Shown here: in pieces, positions 1 through 6,089 of the stretch
Layout of the letters: each line of letters opens with the position of its first letter
Numbering within the stretch: the stretch's first letter is position 1
Assembly: GCA_035513215.1 (NCBI GenBank)
Contig: DATKCK010000044.1
Span: 1-21,193, forward strand
DNA length: 21,193 nucleotides
Direction of reading: 5' to 3'
DNA from: DATCZB01 sp035513215
GTDB taxonomy: Bacteria > Pseudomonadota > Gammaproteobacteria > Steroidobacterales > Rariloculaceae
Position numbers and translations under genes: made by a program
Notes under the pieces: model-generated
The model's database searches: none
The model's input: the letters and a program-made list of their open reading frames with translations, nothing else
Told to the model about the DNA's origin: nothing

Positions 1-47
1 ACTACGACGGTTAGCTGTGCTCGCGTTCCTGGCACGGCGGGCCCCAA

Positions 48-269
48 TCATCTGGACGCGTTAGCCTCATCAGGAAATAGTAGTTCCGGCGCGATCAAAT
101 CCTCAGAGTCTTCGTCCTGATCAGTTTCGAACGGCCTCTCCAAATACCCACTGTTCGTAAAAGCGGTTAGCTGATCGCTGGACTGGCCGAGAGCTTCCAT
201 CAATTCGTCGACTGTTGGATCGTCGCCATCGAAAGTTGGGAAAGATCTTTCGGGATTTCCCGTCGTCAT
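48..269 (-). CDS. Small acidic hypothetical protein
   Basis: I do not recognise this 73-residue protein. It starts at ATG (269) with a modest AGGT ten bases upstream and ends at TGA. It is strongly acidic: Asp and Glu are abundant throughout, with an Asp/Glu-rich stretch near residues 45-57. It has no signal peptide, membrane segment or cysteine motif. Its surroundings look less GC-rich than the operons to the right, and it has no close operon partner: the next gene on this strand ends 238 bases away. It could be a real small protein or a chance reading frame. The absence of low-complexity GC-type residues (Arg/Ala runs) slightly favours a real gene. No function is assigned. Confidence 0.35.
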   Translation of the reverse strand: MTTGNPERSFPTFDGDDPTVDELMEALGQSSDQLTAFTNSGYLERPFETDQDEDSEDLIAPELLFPDEANASR

Positions 270-507
270 TGGATAACCTGAGCTGTCGCGCTCGTCTCCT
301 TGGCCTTAGGGACTGAAACGTATTTTCGAATCACCCGGTTGCGCCGAGTTGACTAAATCCCGGACGATCGTGTCTTCGACGTCGAATCTATGGCCGTCCC
401 TGGCCGTACTGAGACCTTTTCAGCGCAAAGCTAACGTCGGAACTGCGCAGCCACATTCGGGACGCTCGCAAGGTATGTCTGGGCACCGGAAGATCACTGG
501 AAACCGA

Positions 508-1239
508 TCACTCGTCGCGCGTGAAGGGCACGAAACGCACGGGCAGCACGTCGGTCGAGCTGAGCTCGCCCGCGGCATCTTTCTCGATCACACGCAGCGA
601 CTGTGTCCCGCCCTCGGGACCAACCGGCACGACGAGCCTGCCGCCGGGCTTGAGTTGCCCGATCAATGGCGCAGGTACCTGCTCAGGTGCCGCCGTGACG
701 ATGATGGCATCGAAGGGGGCATATTCCGGCCAGCCCTGGTAGCCGTCGCCGATTCGGACGCTGACGTTGGTGTAGCCGAGACGCTCGAGCGTCTCGGCCG
801 CGCGCTCACCGAGGGATGCGACGATCTCGATCGAATAGACGTGCCGCGCAATCTCCGCGAGCACTGCCGCCTGATAGCCCGAGCCCGTGCCGATCTCGAG
901 CACGACTGAGTCGGCGTCGACCGACGCCAGCTCGGTCATGAGCGCAACGATATAGGGTTGCGAGATCGTCTGCCCGTTGCCGATCGGTAAGGGCCGGTTC
1001 TCGTAGGCGAAATCGCGATAGGCGTCCGGCACGAATTCGTGCCGGGGCACCTTGCCGATTGCGTCGAGGACGTTCGGATCGAACCGGGCCCGCCCCGTGT
1101 AGCTCTGCGTGCGACGGATGTCGCGTTCGATCTCGGCGATGAGCGCGGCCCGTTGGGAGTCGTAAGAGGGCTGCGAGCAGGCACTGCCGCTGCCGAAGAG
1201 CATCGGCGCGAGACTGGCAAAGAGAAAGCGTCGTCGCAA
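508..1239 (-). CDS. pcm: Exported protein-L-isoaspartate O-methyltransferase
   Basis: This belongs to the PCMT family, which uses S-adenosylmethionine to methylate L-isoaspartyl residues in damaged proteins and so starts their repair. Visible family motifs are QTISQPYIVALMTEL, the SAM-binding strand-loop VVLEIGTGSGYQ, and the downstream GDGYQGWPEYAPFDAIIVTAA block. The start chosen is TTG at 1239, four bases after the stop of the upstream gene, giving 243 residues. A longer frame from ATG 1308 would overlap that gene by 65 bases and add a sequence that does not look like this family. From the TTG, the N-terminus reads RRRFLFASLAPMLFGSGSAC, which looks like a twin-arginine and/or lipoprotein export signal. 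Most characterised PCMTs are cytoplasmic, so an exported form is unusual. Family call is secure; the exact start and export route are inferred. Confidence 0.88.
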   Translation of the reverse strand: MRRRFLFASLAPMLFGSGSACSQPSYDSQRAALIAEIERDIRRTQSYTGRARFDPNVLDAIGKVPRHEFVPDAYRDFAYENRPLPIGNGQTISQPYIVALMTELASVDADSVVLEIGTGSGYQAAVLAEIARHVYSIEIVASLGERAAETLERLGYTNVSVRIGDGYQGWPEYAPFDAIIVTAAPEQVPAPLIGQLKPGGRLVVPVGPEGGTQSLRVIEKDAAGELSSTDVLPVRFVPFTRDE

Positions 1240-1243
1240 AATA

Positions 1244-2017
1244 TCAGGGAACGATCGGGCTGCTCCTGCCGACGGCCCTGAGGTCCTCCGGATGCACCAT
1301 GAGCTCATGAGCGTAGTTGCTTTGCTGGCAGATGAATTCGAAGAGCTCCTCGCCTTCGCGCCACAGTAGCCTCAGGCGGCCCTCGACCGGCGCCTCGTAG
1401 GCGTCCGGGTCACTCATGACGAACCGATACTCGACCGTTTCCGGATCCGTCCGTCTGAAGTACTCGGTGACATGCACGGCTTCCGTATGGGGCAGCCCCA
1501 TCCGCTCGAACCAGAAGTCCTCGTTGTAGCCGACGGAATCGATGACGAGCGTATCGCCGTCCCACCAGCCGATGTTATGACCATAGTTGGTCGGCGTGAG
1601 GTCGCCCGGATGGCCGCGCCCGTCCATGAAGACCTCGCGATAGGTATGCGGCCCGCCGATATCGAAGATATAGAGTCGCTCGAGCTCCTCGATCTCGACG
1701 ATCTCGACGCCATAAGGTGTCAGAAACTGGCGGATCGCGCCCGACGCCTTGCAGCGCGCATGCGGCTCGAGATCGTGCGCCTGGCGGGCGTCGAAGAGTC
1801 CCTTGGCCCAGGGCCTGAACTGCACGGCATCGACATCGAAGAAGAGGGGACGCCCGGGCAGGTAATCGGTCAGCCAGAGCCCGGTCTTTTGCTCGCCAAT
1901 GGGCGAGAGCGTGGGGATGCCGAGCGTCGGCGTTTCTGAGTCGCGCTGGGCGTGGGCATTGATACTAACCAGAAGGCCGAGCGCGACGGCTAGCGTTCTC
2001 GTGGCGGATCGGAACAT
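1244..2017 (-). CDS. Exported protein of unknown function, DUF6152-associated type
   Basis: This 257-residue secreted or periplasmic protein belongs to a family common in soil and marine proteobacteria and Acidobacteria but without a known role. The start is ATG 2017 because GGAGGA lies eight bases upstream and a clean signal peptide follows (MFRSATRTLAVALGLLVSINAHAQ, cleaved after AHA). An upstream in-frame ATG at 2065 lacks this support. Family-like motifs are RQFLTPYGVEIVEIEE, IFDIGGPHTYREVFMDGRGHP, YGHNIGWWDGDTLVIDS and the C-terminal block around ICQQSN. The middle and C-terminal part resembles the C-terminal half of the protein at 15118-16128 (the RGHP/GH.IG.W..DTLV.D pattern), so the two are likely distant relatives. 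It is followed after four bases by the methyltransferase gene and probably co-transcribed with it. Confidence 0.75.
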   Translation of the reverse strand: MFRSATRTLAVALGLLVSINAHAQRDSETPTLGIPTLSPIGEQKTGLWLTDYLPGRPLFFDVDAVQFRPWAKGLFDARQAHDLEPHARCKASGAIRQFLTPYGVEIVEIEELERLYIFDIGGPHTYREVFMDGRGHPGDLTPTNYGHNIGWWDGDTLVIDSVGYNEDFWFERMGLPHTEAVHVTEYFRRTDPETVEYRFVMSDPDAYEAPVEGRLRLLWREGEELFEFICQQSNYAHELMVHPEDLRAVGRSSPIVP

Positions 2018-2054
2018 GGAACTTTCCTCCCGGACAGGCTCCCAGTGGCGGATA

Positions 2055-2084
2055 GTTATACTCAAGTCGGCTGCCCTAAGCCAA
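2055..2084. promoter_or_regulatory. Candidate divergent promoter with overlapping -10 boxes
   Basis: The 84-base gap between the two divergent genes contains GTTATACT. On the minus strand this reads as TATAAC (2055-2060), with TTGGCT at 2079-2084 and an 18-base spacer. On the plus strand TATACT (2057-2062) could serve the cupin gene, but no good -35 box precedes it. The boxes are read by eye only. Confidence 0.3.
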
Positions 2085-2101
2085 TAGCAAGAGGACGAAC
2101 A

Positions 2102-2575
2102 GTGAGAAAGAGAACGAATCGAATCCTTGTGGCGCCGGTCGTTGCGCTTGCGAGCCTCATCGTCGCGCTGTCCGCGGGCGCCCAGGACGGGCCGTCTCCG
2201 GTGCGCATGGATCCGGAAAAGATGGCCGGTCTCGACCTGACACCGATACCGAACGACGGATTCATCGATATCCTCGTCGAAGGCGAGCTCGAGTTCGAGA
2301 TCGCGTCGCTGTTCGATGGCGAGGAGCTACGTGCGGTGGTCGTCGAGTCGACGCCGGCGAAAACGGATCACCGCAACCGGCCGCTCGAGTACGACGAGTT
2401 CGTCCTGGTCCTGAACGGCAAGCTCGTTCTGACGGAGCAAGACGGCACCGTGCATGAGTTCCTGCCTGGCGACGCGTTCATCGTGCCCAAGGGCTATACG
2501 GGCACCTGGGAGCAGCACGGGCGGTATCGCGAGCTCGCCGTCATCGGCGCGGCAGCGCAAGTAGGCGGGGAGTGA
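2102..2575 (+). CDS. Exported cupin-domain protein
   Basis: This 157-residue protein is a single-domain cupin of the Cupin_3/DUF861 type with an N-terminal signal peptide (hydrophobic core residues 8-25, likely cleavage near SAGA-QD). Start choice: GTG 2102 is preceded by AGAGGA at good spacing and opens directly into the signal peptide; a longer frame from ATG 2045 adds an unlikely 19 residues. Cupin features are DHRNRPLEYDEFVLVLNGK (first metal-binding strand pair) and FLPGDAFIVPKGYTGTW (second motif with the GD...P.G turn). Relatives include the EutQ and ureidoglycine-aminohydrolase cupins, but the ligand here is unknown. It is transcribed divergently from the 1244-2017 gene and faces the end of the his operon. 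Confidence 0.78.
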   Translation: MRKRTNRILVAPVVALASLIVALSAGAQDGPSPVRMDPEKMAGLDLTPIPNDGFIDILVEGELEFEIASLFDGEELRAVVVESTPAKTDHRNRPLEYDEFVLVLNGKLVLTEQDGTVHEFLPGDAFIVPKGYTGTWEQHGRYRELAVIGAAAQVGGE

Positions 2576-2586
2576 CGAACCGGCCG

Positions 2587-2604
2587 CCCGGATAGCGTAT
2601 CGGG
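2587..2604. terminator. Hairpin between convergent genes
   Basis: CCCG-G-ATA-GCG-TAT-CGGG forms a seven-pair stem with one bulged G and a three-base loop. It lies in the 31-base gap between the cupin stop (2575) and the hisE stop (2607). There is no U-tract on either strand, so it is at best a weak bidirectional terminator. Confidence 0.35.
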
Positions 2605-2606
2605 AT

Positions 2607-2924
2607 TCAGTCGAGCGGCAGCTGCGTCGGCCTTCGCCCGCGGTGGCGCTCCTCGAGCGCTTCGACGACGCTCGCGAACGGGATGCCGCGCATGCCAAGC
2701 ACGACGAGCAGGTGAAAAACGAGGTCGGCGGATTCGGCGACGACCTCGCCGTCGGGTCCGGTGACCGCGGCGAGCGCTAGCTCGACGCCTTCCTCGCCGA
2801 TCTTCTGAGCCGCCGCGACGATGCCTTTCGACGCGAGCCGCGCCGTGTAGCTGCCTTCCGGCGATTCGCGCAGCCGGTCGTGGACGAGCGCTTCGAGCCG
2901 TTCGATAAATGTCATGTCAGCCAT
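2607..2924 (-). CDS. hisE: Phosphoribosyl-ATP pyrophosphatase
   Basis: HisE hydrolyses phosphoribosyl-ATP to phosphoribosyl-AMP and pyrophosphate, step 2 of histidine synthesis. The 105-residue protein shows the all-alpha MazG-like core: the metal-binding helix motif KIGEEGVELALAA (near residues 41-53) and SADLVFHLLVVLGMRGI (near 65-81). The start ATG 2924 has GGAG nine bases upstream; an ATG three codons downstream is less well placed. The gene follows hisF after 13 bases and is the last of the operon. In Xanthomonadales and enterics this activity is usually the C-terminal half of a HisIE fusion. Here the protein has normal stand-alone length and no cyclohydrolase part, and no hisI occurs in the window. 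Confidence 0.95.
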   Translation of the reverse strand: MADMTFIERLEALVHDRLRESPEGSYTARLASKGIVAAAQKIGEEGVELALAAVTGPDGEVVAESADLVFHLLVVLGMRGIPFASVVEALEERHRGRRPTQLPLD

Positions 2925-2937
2925 GCGATGGACTCCG

Positions 2938-3714
2938 TTATTCGGCGGGCGGGCGGATCGCGATGCCCGCCTCGATCAGATAGCGCTTGAGCTCGGGGAT
3001 CGGCAGCTCACCCGAATGAAATACCGAGGCGGCCAGTGCGCCGTCGACCTTGGCCTCGACGAGGACGTCGCGGAAATGCTCGCGGGCCCCGGCGCCGCCC
3101 GAGGCGATCAGCGGCACGCGGCAGATGGCACGAGCGCCCGTAAGCTGCGCGATGTCGAAGCCCTGGCGCACGCCGTCGGAATTCATGCAGTTCAGCACGA
3201 CCTCGCCGGCGCCGCGTTCCTGAACCTCACGAAGCCAATCGAGCGTTCTGCGGTCGGCGGCACGCGCTCGATCGGGATCGCCGGTGTTCCGATAGACGTG
3301 ATAGTCGCCGTCGCGCATCAGCGAGTCGACGCCGATGACGACGCATTGCGAGCCGAAGCGGCGCACGAGCCGGTCGATCAAATCCGGATCCTCGAGCGCC
3401 GGCGTGTTGACGGAGATTTTCTCGGCGCCGAAATTCAGGATCGTCTCGGCGTCGGCGACGGACCGAATGCCGCCCGCCACGCAGAACGGAATATCCAGCA
3501 CGGCCGCGACGCGATTGACCCAGCTTCGGTCGACGGTGCGCCCGTCCGGGCTTGCCGTGATGTCGTAGAAGACGAGCTCGTCGGCGCCTTCGTCGCGATA
3601 GCGGGCGGCGAGATCGAGAATGCCGCCCATGATGCGATGATTACGAAACTGCACGCCTTTGACGACGACACCGTCGCGCACGTCGAGACAGGGAATTATG
3701 CGTTTGGCAAGAAT
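2938..3714 (-). CDS. hisF: Imidazole glycerol phosphate synthase, cyclase subunit
   Basis: HisF forms a heterodimer with HisH and turns PRFAR plus ammonia into imidazole glycerol phosphate and AICAR. The protein is a (beta-alpha)8 barrel opening LAKRIIPCLDVRDG. Catalytic Asp11 (CLDV) and Asp130 (VVIGVDS) fall at exactly the Thermotoga HisF positions when the ATT at 3712-3714 is residue 1, giving 258 residues, equal to E. coli HisF. No ATG, GTG or TTG exists in frame near this point. ATT is preceded by GAGGAG at suitable spacing, and the gene overlaps the hisA end by 19 bases. An open frame continues upstream to 4092, but it is the shadow of hisA. The function call is firm; the ATT start is inferred. 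The alternative is a sequence error at the start codon. Confidence 0.95.
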   Translation of the reverse strand: MLAKRIIPCLDVRDGVVVKGVQFRNHRIMGGILDLAARYRDEGADELVFYDITASPDGRTVDRSWVNRVAAVLDIPFCVAGGIRSVADAETILNFGAEKISVNTPALEDPDLIDRLVRRFGSQCVVIGVDSLMRDGDYHVYRNTGDPDRARAADRRTLDWLREVQERGAGEVVLNCMNSDGVRQGFDIAQLTGARAICRVPLIASGGAGAREHFRDVLVEAKVDGALAASVFHSGELPIPELKRYLIEAGIAIRPPAE

Positions 3715-4433
3715 CGCTTGATCTCCTCGAATCGAATCCGCTGCTCGAGCAGCGCCTTGCCCGAGATGGCGGCGGCGACGCCCGCGGCATCGAGCTGCTC
3801 GAGATCCTGGGTCGAGCGCACGCCGCCCGAGGCCTGGAACGCAATCCGAGGCCAGCGCTCGACGGCGCCCCGATAGAGCTCGACATTCGGTCCCGTCAGC
3901 GCGCCGTCGCGCGCGACGTCCGTGCAGAGCACGTGCTTGAGCCCCGCGTCCGTGAAGCGGTCGATCGCGGCATCGAGCGTCAGGCCGCTGGCCTCGGTCC
4001 AGCCGTGTGTCGTAACTCGCGGCTCGCCGCCGGGATCGAGGCGCACGTCGAGCCCGAGCACGATACGCTCGGGGCCGAAACGCACGAGCCATTCGGACAC
4101 GGTTTCGGAGTCGGTGACGGCGAGACTACCGATGACGGCTCGATCGGCGCAGTCGAGCGCCTTGGCCAGGCTCTGCTCGTCGCGTATCCCGCCGCCGAGC
4201 TGAACCGAAAGATCGGCGGCGTTCGCGATCTCGGCGATCAGCGCCGCATTCGCGCGCCGGCCGTGCTCGGCGCCGTCGAGATCCACGATGTGCAGCCATC
4301 CGGCGCCCGCTGCTCGATAGTCGCGCGCAAGCTGCCGCGGGTCGAGCTCGTAGCGCGTTTCGCGGTCGAACCGGCCGCGAAAGAGCCGCACACAGCGCCC
4401 GTGTCGGATATCGATGGCCGGAATCAGCTCCAT
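3696..4433 (-). CDS. hisA: ProFAR isomerase
   Basis: HisA isomerises ProFAR to PRFAR in histidine synthesis. The 245-residue protein is a (beta-alpha)8 barrel related to HisF. Visible landmarks are the first strand MELIPAIDIRHGRCVRL with catalytic Asp8, the phosphate-binding QLGGGIRDEQSL, the second catalytic Asp129 in VLGLDVRLDPGG, CTDVARDGALTGPN, and FQASGGVRS. The length is typical of the family (about 245). It starts at ATG 4433, four bases after the hisH stop. No strong ribosome binding site is visible, so translation is probably coupled to hisH. Its 3' end carries the ribosome binding site and first codons of hisF. Confidence 0.96.
   Translation of the reverse strand: MELIPAIDIRHGRCVRLFRGRFDRETRYELDPRQLARDYRAAGAGWLHIVDLDGAEHGRRANAALIAEIANAADLSVQLGGGIRDEQSLAKALDCADRAVIGSLAVTDSETVSEWLVRFGPERIVLGLDVRLDPGGEPRVTTHGWTEASGLTLDAAIDRFTDAGLKHVLCTDVARDGALTGPNVELYRGAVERWPRIAFQASGGVRSTQDLEQLDAAGVAAAISGKALLEQRIRFEEIKRFLPNA
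3721..3726 (-). promoter_or_regulatory. Ribosome binding site deciding the hisF ATT start
   Basis: On the minus strand GAGGAG ends seven bases before the ATT at 3714-3712, inside the last codons of hisA. Its strength and spacing fit initiation at ATT and no other nearby codon. Confidence 0.55.
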
Positions 4434-4437
4434 CGGC

Positions 4438-5034
4438 TCAGATGCTCAGGAAGTTCTCGAGAATGCGCGCGCCTGTCGCCGAGGAGCGCTCCGGATGAAA
4501 CTGCGTGCCGTAGAAGTTGCCCTGCTCGACGACGGACGAGAACGGCTGCCCGTACTCGGTCACGGCGCGCGTGTAGGGGCCGGGCGGCGCGGCATAGCTG
4601 TGCACGAAATAGGCGTAGGCGCCCGGCTCGATGCCGCGCGTCAGGGCCGTTGCCTCGTCGAAAAGGAGCTGATTCCAGCCCATCTCGGGAATCGGCAGCT
4701 CGGCCGTGCCCGGCAGGCGCTCGACGTCGGCGTCGATGATGCCGAGACAGGTGGCGTCTTCCTCGTCGGAGCGGCGAAACAACAGCTGCATGCCGAGACA
4801 GATGCCGAGCACGGGCACGGTCAGCGTCGGCAGGAGCTCGGTCAGCCCGAGGCGCTCGAGGCGACCCATTGCGTCCAGCGCCGCGCCGACGCCCGGCAGC
4901 ACGACATGCGTCGCGTGCCTGAGCCGCTCGGGATCGTCGCTGACCTCGATCTCGGCCCCGAGCCGTTCGAACGCGAAGCGCAGCGACGCGAGATTGGAGC
5001 CGCAGCAGCCGATCATCACCGGGTCCTGCTTCAC
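4438..5034 (-). CDS. hisH: Imidazole glycerol phosphate synthase, glutaminase subunit
   Basis: HisH is the class I glutamine amidotransferase that supplies ammonia to HisF. The catalytic triad is visible: Cys79 in LGICLGMQLLF, and His180 and Glu182 in QFHPERSS; the oxyanion-strand motif LPGVGA is also present. The 198-residue length matches E. coli (196). The start taken is GTG 5034, which overlaps the hisB stop in a GTGA junction; an ATG at 5016 behind an AGGA is an alternative that would remove six residues. The first-strand sequence MIGCCGSNLASL differs from the common DYG.GNL.SV form but aligns with it. Confidence 0.95.
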   Translation of the reverse strand: MKQDPVMIGCCGSNLASLRFAFERLGAEIEVSDDPERLRHATHVVLPGVGAALDAMGRLERLGLTELLPTLTVPVLGICLGMQLLFRRSDEEDATCLGIIDADVERLPGTAELPIPEMGWNQLLFDEATALTRGIEPGAYAYFVHSYAAPPGPYTRAVTEYGQPFSSVVEQGNFYGTQFHPERSSATGARILENFLSI

Positions 5035-6089
5035 AGGGAGCCCTTCGTCGACGGCAGATCGCTGCCCTCCCGCGAGAACGCCTGGCGCAGCGCGCGCGCC
5101 ACGCCTTTGAAGCAGGCTTCGACCATGTGATGCGCGTTCTCGCCGCGCACCGAGACGTGGACGGCCGCGCCGAGCGATTCGGCCAGCGAGCGGAAGAAAT
5201 GCCGAACGAGCTCGGTCGGCAAGCCGCCGACCGACTCGCGCGGGAATTCGCCTTCGAAGACGGCATAGGGCCGGCCAGAGAGATCGATCGCAATCTGAGC
5301 TTCGGCCTCGTCCATCGGCAAAAGAAACCCGTAGCGCGCGATGCCGCGCTTGTCGCCGAGCGCGGCCTTCAGTGCCTGCCCGAGCGCGAGCGCGACGTCC
5401 TCGATCGTGTGATGCTCGTCGACCTCGAGATCCCCGGCGCAGTCGACCTCGAGCTCGAAGCCGCCGTGCTTGCCGAGCTGCTCGAGCATGTGATCGAAGA
5501 AGCCGATGCCGGTCGAGATGCGGGGGTCCTCGGCGCGGTCGAGATCGACGCTCACGCGAATATCGGTCTCGCGCGTCTTGCGCTCGACGCTTGCGCGCCT
5601 CGGCCGATCGAGCACGGCATGGGCGATATCGGGCCAGCCGTGGGCATCGTCGACGACGAACCCCTTGAGTCCCATCGCGCGGGCGAGAGCCAGCGCCTCG
5701 TCGTTCCCGCCGACGACGATCGAACGGCTGCGATCGAGCGTGGCGTCGGCCACGTAGCCGGCGACGAGCCCGATGCCGGGCAGGGCGCAGTCGCAGCCCG
5801 CCTCGCGTTCGTGCGTGCAGACCTCGACGGCCTCGAGCGGGACGCTTTGCGATGCGAGGAGCTCGGTCAGAATAGCTTGCTTCCGCGATTCCGCGGCATC
5901 GTCGCCGGGCCGCGACGCGGGCCCTGGTTCGATCAGAAGCACAAGCCGGTATCCGCTGTCCCGAAATCGGGCGAGTGCCGCGAGGCAGTCCCTGCGAAGG
6001 CTGAGCGACTCGACCGAGCCCCGATTGCCGCGGTCGGCCGGCGCGAGGAGGCCCCCGTCGCGCTCGATGAAGACGTACCGCTCAGCCAT
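5031..6089 (-). CDS. hisB: Imidazoleglycerol-phosphate dehydratase with a degenerate histidinol-phosphatase domain
   Basis: This has the bifunctional HisB layout (352 residues; E. coli 355). The C-terminal dehydratase (about residues 166-352) looks intact, with DEHHTIEDVALALGQAL and ENAHHMVEACFKG, the metal-binding histidine motifs. The N-terminal HAD phosphatase (1-160) does not. Motif I, normally DRDGT with a nucleophilic Asp, is E9-R-D11-G-G13. The TNQDG region is IEPGP (53-57). The RKP lysine segment is ALP (102-104). The GDR.TD acid motif is GGNDEA (127-132). The zinc ligands Cys91, His93, Cys99 and Cys101 are kept. The domain should therefore fold but probably lacks histidinol-phosphatase activity. 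The start ATG 6089 has GGAG at good spacing and overlaps hisC by eight bases. Dehydratase call firm; loss of phosphatase inferred from residues. Confidence 0.95.
   Translation of the reverse strand: MAERYVFIERDGGLLAPADRGNRGSVESLSLRRDCLAALARFRDSGYRLVLLIEPGPASRPGDDAAESRKQAILTELLASQSVPLEAVEVCTHEREAGCDCALPGIGLVAGYVADATLDRSRSIVVGGNDEALALARAMGLKGFVVDDAHGWPDIAHAVLDRPRRASVERKTRETDIRVSVDLDRAEDPRISTGIGFFDHMLEQLGKHGGFELEVDCAGDLEVDEHHTIEDVALALGQALKAALGDKRGIARYGFLLPMDEAEAQIAIDLSGRPYAVFEGEFPRESVGGLPTELVRHFFRSLAESLGAAVHVSVRGENAHHMVEACFKGVARALRQAFSREGSDLPSTKGSL

Noticed and set aside
349..909. A 186-codon plus-strand frame at the left of the window
   Set aside because: Most of it is antisense to the isoaspartyl methyltransferase, and the part before 508 shows no motif or ribosome binding site.
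2914..3876. A 320-codon open frame antisense to hisF
   Set aside because: Shadow of hisF; no recognisable protein motif or ribosome binding site.
3715..4092. N-terminal extension of HisF suggesting a fusion protein
   Set aside because: The extra sequence is the out-of-frame reading of hisA, is Arg/Ala-rich without any fold, and precedes the normal HisF beginning.
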